Origin: Rubrivivax sp.
GTDB lineage: Bacteria > Pseudomonadota > Gammaproteobacteria > Burkholderiales > Burkholderiaceae_C
NCBI GenBank assembly: GCA_022842595.1
Contig: JALHPF010000001.1
Coordinates: forward strand, 62,001-126,000
Direction of reading: 5' to 3'
DNA: 64,000 nt
Shown: in pieces, positions 51,885 through 61,180 of the stretch
Numbering within the stretch: position 1 is the first letter of the stretch
Layout of the letters: each line of letters starts with the position of its first letter
Notes under the pieces: generated by a model
Told to the model about the DNA's origin: nothing
The model's input: the letters and a program-made list of their open reading frames with translations, nothing else
The model's database searches: none
Program-made: the position numbers and the translations under genes

Positions 51885-53249
51885 TTACTTGAGGGTGGCT
51901 TCGACGCGCCGCGCCACCGGGTCTTCACCCGAGACATTGGCCTCGGCCTGCAGGGGTTTGTCCAGCACCACGCGGCTGGCCGGGATGCCGGCCGCGGCGA
52001 GCGAGTCACGCACGCTCAGCGCCCGGTTCTTTGCCAGCTCCTGGTTGCTGGCCAGGTCGCCGGCGGCCGAGTGGTAGCCGGAAATCGTGACCTTGGTTGC
52101 CGGCTGTGCCGTCATCGTCGCGACCAGCTGCACCAGACCCTTGGCCTGTTCGCCTTCCAGCGTGAAGCTGCCGACGTTGAAGTACAGCACCGAGCGCGCG
52201 GCTTCCGACACCGGCGGCGGCAGGCCGTCGCCAGGCTTGGCGTAGGCCAGCAGTTCCGGGAATTCCTTGGCCATCTGCGCGCCATACAGCGGCTTGTAGG
52301 CACCCTGGTGGCAGCTGGCACAGTTCACTTTCGCCACGTCGCCGGTGGCGCCCTTGCGGTGCGCCGGGAAGGCGTCGGTCAGACCCACCATGTAGTCGTT
52401 GTTGACCTCGCGCACCATGCGGATGCCGTGCCAGGCCGTCGTCAGCTGCGTCGGGTTGCCTTCCCAGCCGCCACCGATCTGCCGCGTGTTGTGGCAATAG
52501 GTGCAGTTCACGCCCAGCGAGCTGCTGAAGTGAGTCATCAGCCCGAAGGTGTGCTCGGCCTGCTGGATGCTGGCGCGGTTGCCGGTGGGCAGGGCCGTGG
52601 TGCCGTTGACGCGGATGGGCTTGGCTTCGAGCAGGTACGGCGTGAACGGGTCGTTGGGCAGCGAACTCAGCGCCACGGTGCGCGCGGCCATGTTCTGGCC
52701 ATTCAGGTTGCCGATGAAATTGCCGCGCTTGTCCTGCGGCTCGGCCTTGAACCAGATCTGCGCCGGCACCGGGTTGCCACGGTGGCAGGTGTAGCAGGTC
52801 ACGCCGGTGGCCGCCACGTGGGGCTTCCAGTCGGCGTTGACCTTCTGCGTCATCTGGATCATGCGCCGCGCCACCACCTTGGTGTACTTGCCGTCATCGG
52901 CAAAGTTCTGCACGTTGTGGCAGTAGGCGCAGCCTTCCTGCGGCGACACCCAGGCCGTGATGCTGGCCATGTGGCGGTTGAAGTTGGCCACGCTCAGGTC
53001 GCCCAGCACCTTGACGTTCTGGTACACCTGCCCGGCCTTGGGCCCCTCGTTCGGGGCCAGCGGCCCCGGCGGTGCGGGCGGCTGGTTCAAGGGCACCAGC
53101 TTGTCGACGGCACGGGGGTTGTAGACCACCTCCATGCCGGTTCCGCGGTAGCCCCGTTGCACGGGATCGACAGGCGGGCGTTCGCAGCCCGCCAGCAGCA
53201 CCACGACTGCGGCGACTGCCGCTGTGGTGAATCGGGTCATGAGGCTCAT
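51885..53249 (-). CDS. pufC: Tetrahaem reaction-centre cytochrome PufC with C-terminal OmpA-like domain
   Basis: This 454-residue lipoprotein (AGC at Cys22) is the periplasmic electron donor to the special pair. Four haem motifs are visible: CAYCH (107-111), CYTCH (152-156), CTYCH (249-253) and CASCH (310-314). Met axial ligands precede them (for example MASIT, MIQMTQ). The cytochrome part ends near residue 345. The remaining ~100 residues (VLYFNVGSFTLEGEQAKG, then TISGYHSAAGDLASNQ and ELAKNRALSVRDSLAAAGI) look like an OmpA/MotB C-terminal domain with the N-x-x-L-x-x-x-R-A core. The Asp of the canonical GHTD motif is absent (GYHS). Known PufC proteins are usually ~330-360 residues, so this is a fusion. 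Confidence 0.95.
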   Translation of the reverse strand: MSLMTRFTTAAVAAVVVLLAGCERPPVDPVQRGYRGTGMEVVYNPRAVDKLVPLNQPPAPPGPLAPNEGPKAGQVYQNVKVLGDLSVANFNRHMASITAWVSPQEGCAYCHNVQNFADDGKYTKVVARRMIQMTQKVNADWKPHVAATGVTCYTCHRGNPVPAQIWFKAEPQDKRGNFIGNLNGQNMAARTVALSSLPNDPFTPYLLEAKPIRVNGTTALPTGNRASIQQAEHTFGLMTHFSSSLGVNCTYCHNTRQIGGGWEGNPTQLTTAWHGIRMVREVNNDYMVGLTDAFPAHRKGATGDVAKVNCASCHQGAYKPLYGAQMAKEFPELLAYAKPGDGLPPPVSEAARSVLYFNVGSFTLEGEQAKGLVQLVATMTAQPATKVTISGYHSAAGDLASNQELAKNRALSVRDSLAAAGIPASRVVLDKPLQAEANVSGEDPVARRVEATLK

Positions 53250-53250
53250 G

Positions 53251-54234
53251 TCACTTCGCTCCCTGGATCAGCGTGGCCGGATCGACCAGGTTCGGGTAAA
53301 CGGCGGGGTACGGGGGAGCGACGCCATGCTTGACGGCCCAGAGATACCAGTTGTCGACCACGGTACCGGTCAGCAGGATGCCGATGCCACCCACCAACGG
53401 GCAGAGCACGGCAAACCACCAGGCCCAGCGGTGCACCGATTCCATCGTGGCGTTGAAGCCCATCGTCCAGCGCCAGAACAGGGCGGCACGCTCGCTGGCG
53501 GTGCCGCGGTCGGTGATCTGCTCGATCTCGCGGTCGCCACCGTAGCGGCTGACGGCCAGGATCGTGGCGCCGTGCATCGCAAACAGCAGGGCGGACCCGT
53601 ACAGGAAGGCGATGGACAGGGCGTGGAACGGGTTGTAGAACAGGTTGCCGTAGCGCAGCGAGAACGCGGCCGTCCAGTCCAGGTGCGGGAAGATGCCGAA
53701 GGGAACCGCCTCGCTCCAGCTGCCCATCAGCACCGGGCGGAAGAAGCCCAGCACCAGGAACAGCCAGATCGCCGCGGCGAAGGCCCAGGCCACGTGCGTG
53801 CCCATCCCCAGCGCCCGCGCCCGGGTGTACATGCGTGTCCACCACAGCAGGATCGACGTGGTCAGCAGCGCACCCGACAGCAACCACCAGCCGCCCTCGT
53901 TCATCGGCGGGAAGCTCAGCCCGTAGGCCGGCGACGGCGGGTCCAGCGACAGCCAGAACAGCTGGCGCACGAACTGCACCACGTCCCAGTTCACCTGGGC
54001 CAGCATGTTGAAGCCCATGATGTTGATGGACAGGGTGCCCAGGATCAGCGAAGCCAGGCCCAGGCCACCCAGATAGATGGGACCGATCTGGGCATTGCCG
54101 AAGCGGCCGATCAGGTGCACGTGCATCGGCTCCTTGCCGGTGCGCGGGCTGTTGCCTGGAGGCAGCGGAACGCCGGCTTCGGCCGGGCCGCTGGCCTGCA
54201 CGGCCGTGAAGAGGTTTTGGTATTCGACCATCAT
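53251..54234 (-). CDS. pufM: Photosynthetic reaction-centre M subunit
   Basis: This 327-residue five-helix protein carries the special-pair ligand His in [22 protein letters not shown] and the Fe-ligand region [13 protein letters not shown]. The N-terminal YQNLFTAVQ and [14 protein letters not shown] are family marks. The start is ATG 54234 (ATG 54231 also possible), with GGAG 9 nt upstream. One base separates its stop from the pufC start. Confidence 0.97.
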   Translation of the reverse strand: MMVEYQNLFTAVQASGPAEAGVPLPPGNSPRTGKEPMHVHLIGRFGNAQIGPIYLGGLGLASLILGTLSINIMGFNMLAQVNWDVVQFVRQLFWLSLDPPSPAYGLSFPPMNEGGWWLLSGALLTTSILLWWTRMYTRARALGMGTHVAWAFAAAIWLFLVLGFFRPVLMGSWSEAVPFGIFPHLDWTAAFSLRYGNLFYNPFHALSIAFLYGSALLFAMHGATILAVSRYGGDREIEQITDRGTASERAALFWRWTMGFNATMESVHRWAWWFAVLCPLVGGIGILLTGTVVDNWYLWAVKHGVAPPYPAVYPNLVDPATLIQGAK

Positions 54235-54262
54235 GATTGTTTGCTCCGCGGTTCAGTGCGCA

Positions 54263-55102
54263 TCACTGCAAGGGCCACTGGGACCAGATCGGCAGATTCA
54301 GCCACCAGCCCCACCACTCGGGCCAGCTCTTGGTCCAGAACGGACCGCTGATGACGATGCAGACGGCGCTGAAAAAGACGGCGGCCAGCGCCAGGAAGAG
54401 GCCCAGGCGGTGGATGCCGAGCGAACCGACCGAATAGCCGATGGCGTCACGGAAGAAGGTGTCCTCGTGCTCGGGCGTCAGCACCCGGTCACCTTTCTTC
54501 GGGTTGGTGGCCGACAGGATCAGGCCACCGTGCATCGACAGTGCCAGCGTCGTCGTGAAGAAGAAAGTGATGGCCAGCATATGGGCCGGGTTGTAGTGGA
54601 AGTGCAGATACTGATAGCCCACGTTCGACACCCAGTCGAGGTGGCTGAAGATGCCGTAGGGGAAGCCGTGACCCCAGGCGCCGAGCAGCACCGGGCGGAT
54701 GACCACCAGCGTGAAGTACGCAAAGATGGCGAATCCGAAAGCCACGGGCACGTGGTAGCCCATGCCGAGTTTTCGGCAGATTTCAACTTCGCGCAGCGCC
54801 CAGGAAACGAAGGCCCCCAGCGCACACACGGTAATGATCTGCCAGAGCCCGCCTTCGGCCAGCGGCGCCAGTTTCAGTCCGTACGACAGATCAGGCGGTG
54901 CAATATTGATCTGCCAGACATTCCAGGTCGGGCCCAATGCCGCGCCCCAGAGGATCAAGGCCGTGCCGAGAAAAGTGAAGAAAATCGTCGTTACACCGAA
55001 AAATCCGACGTAGAACGGCCCGACCCAGAAGTCGAAGAGATCGCCTCCGACCAGGGTTCCACCGCGAACGCGGTATTTTCTTTCGAAGCTCAGCATGGCC
55101 AT
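54263..55102 (-). CDS. pufL: Photosynthetic reaction-centre L subunit
   Basis: This 279-residue protein starts at ATG 55102 ([15 protein letters not shown]) with GGAGG about 8 nt upstream; longer starts lie in the pufA-pufL spacer. Helix D region [24 protein letters not shown] holds the special-pair and Fe ligands, and [19 protein letters not shown] contains accessory BChl-binding residues. It forms the L/M core with PufM. Confidence 0.97.
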   Translation of the reverse strand: MAMLSFERKYRVRGGTLVGGDLFDFWVGPFYVGFFGVTTIFFTFLGTALILWGAALGPTWNVWQINIAPPDLSYGLKLAPLAEGGLWQIITVCALGAFVSWALREVEICRKLGMGYHVPVAFGFAIFAYFTLVVIRPVLLGAWGHGFPYGIFSHLDWVSNVGYQYLHFHYNPAHMLAITFFFTTTLALSMHGGLILSATNPKKGDRVLTPEHEDTFFRDAIGYSVGSLGIHRLGLFLALAAVFFSAVCIVISGPFWTKSWPEWWGWWLNLPIWSQWPLQ

Positions 55103-55207
55103 GTCATTTCCTCCAACCCCGAAAGCCTCGTGAATTCGAGTCTTCGTGGCGAGTTTGTATTCAATCAATTCAGCAATTCAACCTTCGATGACACGGGGAG
55201 GGCTTTT

Positions 55208-55242
55208 GGGGCCCAGCCCCGCGTACCGAATTTCAGCGGTAC
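55208..55242 (-). promoter_or_regulatory. Intercistronic hairpins between pufA and pufL
   Basis: GTACCG/CGGTAC pair across an 8-nt loop (55223-55242), next to a GGGG-CCCC stem (55208-55220). In Rhodobacter such structures stabilise the 5' pufBA mRNA segment so that LH1 exceeds RC. The same role is inferred here. Confidence 0.5.
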
Positions 55243-55259
55243 TGCTATTCGAGCAAGCG

Positions 55260-55457
55260 TTACTTCGCGACCGAGGTCACTGCAGCGGGCAGTGGTGCGT
55301 TCGCGGAGGCAACGGCCGCTGTGCGCGGGCCGTCCATCCAGTTGAATTTGTTCGTGCTCAGCAGGATGAGGTGAATCATCGCGGCCAGACCGAACAGAAA
55401 AATACCTTGGGCGACCATCGTGCGCAACGGGTCGAACAAACGCCAGATTCTCCACAT
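55260..55457 (-). CDS. pufA: LH1 alpha polypeptide
   Basis: This 65-residue single-span antenna protein begins [14 protein letters not shown] and has the BChl-ligand His29 in [16 protein letters not shown] is 9 nt before ATG 55457. The tail ([14 protein letters not shown]) is Ala-rich. It is separated from pufB by 274 bp because another small gene lies between them. Confidence 0.96.
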   Translation of the reverse strand: MWRIWRLFDPLRTMVAQGIFLFGLAAMIHLILLSTNKFNWMDGPRTAAVASANAPLPAAVTSVAK

Positions 55458-55469
55458 GTTTCCATGCTC

Positions 55470-55694
55470 CTAAGTTAGATGCGACATAAAGGTATATACA
55501 GCCGCCTTGACGCCGCCAAAAATGGACTTCACACCTTCAGCACCCGGCAACCAGGTTCGCCAATGCCAGCCCAGCAACTGCCCGAAGAGGGCAATGGCCA
55601 GAAACACCGTGAATCCCAGCGTGAAGATGAACCAGAAACTTCTGGATTCACCCACCATCAGGGGCTTGGGCATCACTGTTTGGACATGAGACAT
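55470..55694 (-). CDS. 74-residue single-span membrane protein between pufB and pufA
   Basis: This frame starts at ATG 55694 with an AAGGGGA sequence 6 nt upstream. It encodes one membrane helix (residues 20-42, FWFIFTLGFTVFLAIALFGQ) and an amphipathic C-terminal part (LPGAEGVKSIFGG, then VKAAVYTFMSHLT). It is 37 bp after pufB and 12 bp before pufA. It lacks the LH alpha or beta ligand layout. It resembles PufQ-type assembly proteins in size and in TM-then-LPG order, but I cannot assign it. The location, between two genes that are almost always adjacent, suggests a role in LH1 assembly or an extra LH1 subunit. Confidence 0.7.
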   Translation of the reverse strand: MSHVQTVMPKPLMVGESRSFWFIFTLGFTVFLAIALFGQLLGWHWRTWLPGAEGVKSIFGGVKAAVYTFMSHLT

Positions 55695-55731
55695 TTGGTT
55701 TCCCCTTGACTGGGTTTAAATCTTCAGGCGA

Positions 55732-55878
55732 TCAGAGCCAGGGACGCCACACCCACACCAGGATGTGGGCAACGACGGCGATTGCCGTGAAGCCCACGAA
55801 ACCCTGGATGTAGTAGGTGTGGAATTCTTGGGCCTCGTCGTCAGTGAGGCCCGAAATGGAGCCTTTTCTTTCAGCCAT
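55732..55878 (-). CDS. pufB: LH1 beta polypeptide
   Basis: This 48-residue antenna protein starts at ATG 55878 ([20 protein letters not shown]). His20 and His38 ([14 protein letters not shown]) are the conserved residues; His38 binds BChl. The longer frame upstream lies in the bchZ-pufB spacer and is not used. It is the first puf gene after bchZ. Confidence 0.96.
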   Translation of the reverse strand: MAERKGSISGLTDDEAQEFHTYYIQGFVGFTAIAVVAHILVWVWRPWL

Positions 55879-55945
55879 GGCTAATTTCCTTCCAAACCGG
55901 TCTTGCGACCGCGTGCGCACTAAGAGCCCGCGCACCATGGGCAGA

Positions 55946-55962
55946 CACGGCGATCTGCCGTG
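55946..55962 (-). promoter_or_regulatory. Stem-loop in the bchZ-pufB spacer
   Basis: A 6-bp CACGGC/GCCGTG stem with a 5-nt loop lies 68-84 nt upstream of pufB. It has no T-tract, so it is more likely an RNA-processing or stability element than a terminator. Confidence 0.35.
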
Positions 55963-55986
55963 ACGTGGGGGTGAAGCCGCGCGCGT

Positions 55987-57507
55987 TCATGCGGGCTCCT
56001 TCTGAGTTGATGTGATGCCCAATGACTTGAGCACCCGTTGCAGCGTGACGCGGGCTTCACCCGCGGTGCGTGCGTCGTGTTCGGTACGGTCGCGCAATTG
56101 CTTGGCGGCCGATATCTGCACCAGCACCGGCTGCTGCTGCACGTGGTCCTGAAGCGCGGCTTGCGCCTCGTCGTCCCAGGGCCGCGCGTCGTTTTCGGTG
56201 CGGTGGCCATGGGCTGCGGGGGTGGCGTCGACCTTGTCGAGCTCGGTACCCAGCGGCAGGATGAAGAACAGCGCATCGAACAGCGCGTTGCAGAACTCCT
56301 GCACGATGTAGGTGGCGCCGGCGTAACCCATGAACGGTGTGCCAGTGTGGCGGCGGATGATCGCGCCCGGGAACGAGGCCGGGATGAACGTGGGCTTGGG
56401 CCCGTGGCCCCCACCCTGCGCCGACTTCTCGGCCAAGTACATGCGTTCGTTGTAGCTGCCGAACATCACCAGCGGCGTGTTCGTGTGCGTCATCTGGCGC
56501 ACGCTCTCGCTGTCGGTCTTGCTGCCGGCAATGCGCGAGACCGCGAAGTTGCAGGGCAGGCCCAGCTCGTCTTCGAGGAAGTGGCGGATGCCGCGGGCGT
56601 AGGTCTCGCCGGCCACGACAGCGAAATTGGCGGTGCCGAAGAAGTCCTGCGTGACGCTGCGCCACAGGTCCCAGATCGGCTTGATCGTGGTGTGCTTCTC
56701 GCGCTCGATGAAGGGCTCCGGGTCGAGGTGCAGCAGTTCGCCCAGCTGGCGCAGGAACGCGGTGGTGCTGTGCAGGCCGATCGGCGCTTGCAGGTACGGC
56801 CGCTCCAGCGCCTCGCACAACATCCGGCCGAACTCGCGGTACATGCAGATGTTCGCGTCGGCTTCGACCAGGCGCGAGACATCGGCCAGATGGCTGCCCA
56901 GCGGGAAGACCATGTTCACTTCGGCGCCGATGCCCTGCACCAGGCGGCGGATCTCGGCGAGGTCGCTGGGGCCGTTGAACACGCCGTAGCTGGGGCCGAT
57001 GATGTTCACTCGCGGCTTCTCGCCCGCGGGGCGTTCGGCAAACGGCGTGCGCTGCGGCACCTTCTTCAGGCCGTAGCTGGTCCACAGCCAGTACATCGCG
57101 CGGTTGGCGCATTGCCACTGGTCTTCGTCGATGGTGCGCGGCAGGAAGCGCGCGATGGTCGTGCCTTCCGGGGTGACGCCGCCGCCGATCATTTCCGAGA
57201 TCGAACCGGTGACCACGACGCTCGGCAGGTCGGGGTCGAGCGCGGCATGGGCACGCTTCATCGAGCCTTCGGTGCCCTCGCGGCCCAGCTGTTCTTCACC
57301 CAGGCCGGTGACGACGATGGGCAGTTCGTGCGGGGGCAGCGCGTCGGTGTAGTGCAGGACGCTGGTCACCGGCAGGTTCTCGCAACCCACCGGGCCGTCG
57401 ATGATGACCTGCAGGCCCTTGATCGCGGTGAAAACGTAGACCGCACCCCAGTAACCGCCAGCGCGGTCGTGGTCGATCACATACGTGGGTTGTTGCGTGC
57501 CGGCCAT
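55987..57507 (-). CDS. bchZ: Chlorophyllide a reductase subunit Z
   Basis: This 506-residue NifK-like subunit works with BchY and BchX to reduce the C7-C8 bond of chlorophyllide a. Matches are [41 protein letters not shown], and [23 protein letters not shown]. Cys in GPVGCENLP is an Fe-S ligand candidate. The C-terminal ~80 residues ([11 protein letters not shown] and on) have DUF-like extension features typical of BchZ. It overlaps bchY by one base. Confidence 0.96.
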   Translation of the reverse strand: MAGTQQPTYVIDHDRAGGYWGAVYVFTAIKGLQVIIDGPVGCENLPVTSVLHYTDALPPHELPIVVTGLGEEQLGREGTEGSMKRAHAALDPDLPSVVVTGSISEMIGGGVTPEGTTIARFLPRTIDEDQWQCANRAMYWLWTSYGLKKVPQRTPFAERPAGEKPRVNIIGPSYGVFNGPSDLAEIRRLVQGIGAEVNMVFPLGSHLADVSRLVEADANICMYREFGRMLCEALERPYLQAPIGLHSTTAFLRQLGELLHLDPEPFIEREKHTTIKPIWDLWRSVTQDFFGTANFAVVAGETYARGIRHFLEDELGLPCNFAVSRIAGSKTDSESVRQMTHTNTPLVMFGSYNERMYLAEKSAQGGGHGPKPTFIPASFPGAIIRRHTGTPFMGYAGATYIVQEFCNALFDALFFILPLGTELDKVDATPAAHGHRTENDARPWDDEAQAALQDHVQQQPVLVQISAAKQLRDRTEHDARTAGEARVTLQRVLKSLGITSTQKEPA

Positions 57508-59039
57508 CAGATCATCTCCTCGGCCTTGCGCTTCTTCAGCATCTTGATGACCTGCCGCTTGGTCTCGGCGCGGAACTCGGGCCGCTCGACGGGCTTGCCT
57601 TCCCAGACGCCAGCGCGGTCGCCGCTGCCGACGTCACCGAAGAACTCGCGCATCTTGTTGAAGCGTTCGCGGTTGCCGATCGCGGCATTGATCACCTGGG
57701 CCAGCGAACCGGCACCCATCGGACCCATCAGCGGGCGGGCCGAGATCAGGTTGGTGAAGTACAGCGAAGGGATCGCGGCTTCCTTCGCCGCCTGCACCAC
57801 CGGTGTGGTGCCGATGGCGAGGTCGGGCTTGAATTCGCGCACGGCCTGGATGTCCTGTTCCAGCGAAGCGCGGTACTGCACGTGCACGCCGCGGGCCTGC
57901 AGCCAGGCGAGGTCGGGGGCGCTCCAGGGTGTCTTCGGGCAGGCAGTGCCCACGTACGGCACATCGGCGCCGCTTTCGATCAGCAGCCGAGCCACAAGCA
58001 GCTCGCTGCCTTCGTAGCCGCTGACGGTGACGCGACCCTTGATGGGGGTTCGAGCCAGCGCAGCCTTGATCGCCGGAAGCCACTTGTTCTTCGACGCGTC
58101 GATCAGCGCCTGCGGCACATTGGTCGCCTCGCCGATGGCCTGCAGCCAGGCTTCGGTACCGTCATAGCCGACCGGGGCAGACGCGACGATCTTGCGGCCG
58201 GCGGCGACGAACTCGCGCACGCTGGCGGTGTAGAAAGGGTGGATGGCGGCCACGGCCGCGCAGTCCAGCGCGGCATAGAGCTCGCGCCATTCACGTGTCG
58301 GAACGACCGGCCCAGCCGCCAGGCCCATCGGCTCGAGCAGCATGCCGATGCCGACCGGGTCGGCTGGGAACATCTCGCCCAGCAGCGTGATCGTGGGCTT
58401 GGTCGCGATGCCGGTGCGCGGCGCAGCCACCGGGCCGGCTTCGGCCTCGGCGCGGGCCACCTTCAGCATCGCGCCGGCCAGCACGTCCTTGGCTTCCGCG
58501 TGTGTCGGCACACCGAACCCCGGCACGTCGATGCCGATGATGCGCACGCCGTTGATCTGGCTGGGCAGCAGCTGCAGCGGCACACCGCTGGCGGTGGGCA
58601 CGCACAGGTTGATGATGACGATGGTGTCGTACAGCGCCGGGTCGGCCTGCTTGTAGACGTTGTCGCGGATGTCCTCGAACAGCTTGCCGGTGACCAGGCT
58701 TTCGCTGTTGAAGGGCACGTAGCCGACGCTGCGGCGAGCGCCGTAGAAGTGGCTGGTGAAGGTGAGCCCGTAGACGCAGCAGGCGCTGCCGCTCAGGATG
58801 GTGTGCGTGCGCCGCATGCGCAGACCCACGCGCAGACTGCCGAAGGCCGGGCACATGCTCTGCGGCTGGTCGTGCGGGCCTGCGCCTTCAGGCAGCGGGT
58901 AGTCCGTGGCGTACTGCTTCAGCACGTCGCTCTTGCCGGCCGTCTTGGCGGCGGCCAGCATCGCGTCCTTGCCGGAATGGCAGCCAACACCATCGGCCTC
59001 CAGGGCGGCCGGGTTCGGGACTTGGGGTACAGCGCTCAT
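57507..59039 (-). CDS. bchY: Chlorophyllide a reductase subunit Y
   Basis: This 510-residue NifD-like subunit pairs with BchZ. Cys residues in [20 protein letters not shown] and [12 protein letters not shown] are the likely [4Fe-4S] ligand set. The C-terminus ([22 protein letters not shown]) is typical. It lies 24 bp after bchX in the same direction. Confidence 0.96.
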   Translation of the reverse strand: MSAVPQVPNPAALEADGVGCHSGKDAMLAAAKTAGKSDVLKQYATDYPLPEGAGPHDQPQSMCPAFGSLRVGLRMRRTHTILSGSACCVYGLTFTSHFYGARRSVGYVPFNSESLVTGKLFEDIRDNVYKQADPALYDTIVIINLCVPTASGVPLQLLPSQINGVRIIGIDVPGFGVPTHAEAKDVLAGAMLKVARAEAEAGPVAAPRTGIATKPTITLLGEMFPADPVGIGMLLEPMGLAAGPVVPTREWRELYAALDCAAVAAIHPFYTASVREFVAAGRKIVASAPVGYDGTEAWLQAIGEATNVPQALIDASKNKWLPAIKAALARTPIKGRVTVSGYEGSELLVARLLIESGADVPYVGTACPKTPWSAPDLAWLQARGVHVQYRASLEQDIQAVREFKPDLAIGTTPVVQAAKEAAIPSLYFTNLISARPLMGPMGAGSLAQVINAAIGNRERFNKMREFFGDVGSGDRAGVWEGKPVERPEFRAETKRQVIKMLKKRKAEEMI

Positions 59040-59063
59040 GGTCTTGCTCGGCTCTTCGAAACG

Positions 59064-60068
59064 TCAGGCGGCGTCGTAGACGACTTCAAGCGTCGGCTTG
59101 ACGATCTCGTTCTTGCCCACCATGTCGAACAGCGTGGCCGGTTCCATCTTGAAGTCGCGTCCGGTCACTTCAGCGCTGAACAGGCCGAGCAGCTGGTCCT
59201 GGGTCTGCGGCTTGGGGCGCACTGGCGGCGCCACGGCGACGTTGGTGGCGAGCTCTTCGAACAGTGGCGCCCACTGCGTGCCGGGGCGGCCGATGATTTC
59301 GTAGCTGGCGCTCTTGCGGCGGATGTCGTCGTTGGCCGGAATCGTGGCCAGCACCGGGATGCCGACGTTCTCGGCGAACAGCTTAGCCTCGCCCGTGCCG
59401 TCGTCGCGGTTGATGACGATGCCGGCGACACCGACGTTGCCACCGAGCTTGCGGAAGTACTCGACCGCGCTGCAGACGTTGTTGGCCACGTACAGGCTCT
59501 GCAGGTCGTTGCTGGCGACGACGATGACCTTCTGGCACATGTCGCGCGCAATCGGCAGGCCGAAGCCACCGCAGACCACGTCGCCCAGGAAGTCGAGCAG
59601 CACGTAATCGAAGCCCCAGTCGTGGAAGCCCAGCTTTTCCAGGGTCTCGAAGCCATGGATGATGCCGCGCCCGCCGCAGCCGCGGCCGACTTCGGGGCCG
59701 CCCAGCTCCATGGCGTAAACGCCGTCGCGCTTGAAGCAGACGTCGCCGATGGCCACCGCTTCGCCGGCCAGCTTCTTCTTGCTGCTGGTTTCGATGATCG
59801 TCGGGCAGGCCTTGCCGCCGAAGAGCAGGCTGGTGGTGTCGCTCTTCGGATCGCAGCCGATCAGCAGCACCTTCTTGCCCTGCTGCGCCATCATGTAGCT
59901 CAGGTTGGCCAGCGTGAAGCTCTTGCCGATGCCGCCCTTGCCGTAGATGGCGATGATCTGAGTGGTCTTGGCCGCAGGGCTGGTCGACACCGGATCGGGC
60001 TCGATCGCGGCTTCGGCCTTCAGGCGCTCGTCCCGCATGAACATCACGGTATTGGTGGGCGCATTCAT
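59064..60068 (-). CDS. bchX: Chlorophyllide a reductase iron-sulfur subunit X
   Basis: This 334-residue NifH-like ATPase feeds electrons to BchYZ. P-loop [12 protein letters not shown] lies near residues 41-52. Fe-S cluster ligands: GRGCGGRG and DVVCGGFG. The start is ATG 60068 (MNAPTNTV), overlapping the bchC stop as ATGA; an upstream TTG is not needed. Confidence 0.96.
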   Translation of the reverse strand: MNAPTNTVMFMRDERLKAEAAIEPDPVSTSPAAKTTQIIAIYGKGGIGKSFTLANLSYMMAQQGKKVLLIGCDPKSDTTSLLFGGKACPTIIETSSKKKLAGEAVAIGDVCFKRDGVYAMELGGPEVGRGCGGRGIIHGFETLEKLGFHDWGFDYVLLDFLGDVVCGGFGLPIARDMCQKVIVVASNDLQSLYVANNVCSAVEYFRKLGGNVGVAGIVINRDDGTGEAKLFAENVGIPVLATIPANDDIRRKSASYEIIGRPGTQWAPLFEELATNVAVAPPVRPKPQTQDQLLGLFSAEVTGRDFKMEPATLFDMVGKNEIVKPTLEVVYDAA

Positions 60069-61018
60069 TGGCAACTTCTCCAGTCGAGGACCATCTTCAG
60101 ACAGTCGGAATCACCGAACGCGGTGCGGTAGGCACTGTCGGCGTGCATGGGGTCACCGTGGTGGGTGATCAGGCCGTCCAGCGACAGCCGGCCGCTTTCG
60201 GTGAGCTCTTTCACCGCCAGCAGGTCCGGGCGCTGCCATTCGGCGGCGCAGCGGAAGGTGGCTTCGCGCATGAAGGCCGGCGCAAAGGCGAAGTTGATCG
60301 GGTCGGTATAAAAACCGGCCAGCACCACTTCGCCACCCGGCGCCAGGCGCTGCACCAGGCGGTCGAGGATCTGTGAATCGCCACTGACGTCGTAGATGGC
60401 GCGGTAGTCGCGGCGCGTGTCTTCGTCGGGGTGGATGACGGTGTAGCCATCACCGCCAAGCGCGCGGCGGCCATTGGTTTCCCAGACGGTCGGCGGCGCG
60501 AAGCCGGCCACTACCGTCATGCGTGCAAGCAGCCGGCCGAGCACGCCGTGGCCGACGATCAGGTCAGGCGGCACGATCTTCTCGCGCTTGCCGCCCACAG
60601 CGACCGCGTGGTACGCGGTGGCCGCCAGTGCCAGAAGCACGGCTTCCTGGCCGAGTGATTCCGACACGGGCACGACGCGGGAGTCGGCCACCACCACCTT
60701 GGACGCTGCACCCCCGAACAGGCCGCGGACTTCGCCGTAGCAGCGGGCCCCCGGCACGAAGACGCGGCTGCCGACGGCATGGCGGGCGTTCGGCCCGGCT
60801 TCGACGACGCGGCCCACGGATTCGTAGCCTGGCACCAGCGGGTAGCCCATGCCCGGGAACTTGGGCATGCGGCCGTTCCACAGCAGCTTCTCGGTGCCGG
60901 TGCTGATGCCGCTGAACTCGATGTCGACGACCACGTCGTCGGCGCCTGGCGGCGTGAGGTCGAGGCTGCTGAATGCGATGTGCTCGGGTTCTTCGAGCAC
61001 GATGGCCATGGTCTTCAT
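60065..61018 (-). CDS. bchC: 3-hydroxyethyl bacteriochlorophyllide a dehydrogenase
   Basis: This 317-residue zinc-free MDR-type dehydrogenase oxidises the C3 hydroxyethyl to acetyl. It contains FSGISTGTEKLLWNGRMP, PLVPGYESVGRV and VGHGVLGRLLARM for NAD(P) binding. The start ATG 61018 (MKTMAIVLEEPEH) has AGGAGG upstream; the frame before it is in the promoter region. It is the first gene after a PpsR box. Confidence 0.95.
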   Translation of the reverse strand: MKTMAIVLEEPEHIAFSSLDLTPPGADDVVVDIEFSGISTGTEKLLWNGRMPKFPGMGYPLVPGYESVGRVVEAGPNARHAVGSRVFVPGARCYGEVRGLFGGAASKVVVADSRVVPVSESLGQEAVLLALAATAYHAVAVGGKREKIVPPDLIVGHGVLGRLLARMTVVAGFAPPTVWETNGRRALGGDGYTVIHPDEDTRRDYRAIYDVSGDSQILDRLVQRLAPGGEVVLAGFYTDPINFAFAPAFMREATFRCAAEWQRPDLLAVKELTESGRLSLDGLITHHGDPMHADSAYRTAFGDSDCLKMVLDWRSCQ

Positions 61019-61123
61019 GCGGTCCTCCTGGAAGCGTCGGTTCCAGCCGCGCAGGTACACAGCGGGGTCGGCAGAGATGGTTGGGTCGAGGGCTTGAACA
61101 TGGACGGGGGCATTGACAACGTC

Positions 61124-61163
61124 AGTTTAAGGTGACGACTACGAGTGTCAATAGAAATGGACA
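61124..61163 (-). promoter_or_regulatory. bchC promoter and PpsR-type box
   Basis: TGTCAATAGAAATGGACA (61146-61163) is a full TGT-N12-ACA PpsR box. On the minus strand the box ends in TTGACA (-35), and TAAACT lies 16 bp further as a possible -10 (61124-61129). As at bchF, the -35 is inside the box. An adjoining TGAC-N10-GTCA (61132-61149) adds another half-site. Confidence 0.7.
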
Positions 61164-61180
61164 CTTTTGTTTTCAAGGGT

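Noticed and set aside
56038-60131. Long + strand frames opposite bchZ, bchY and bchX
   Set aside because: They are shadows of confidently identified genes, with no domains.
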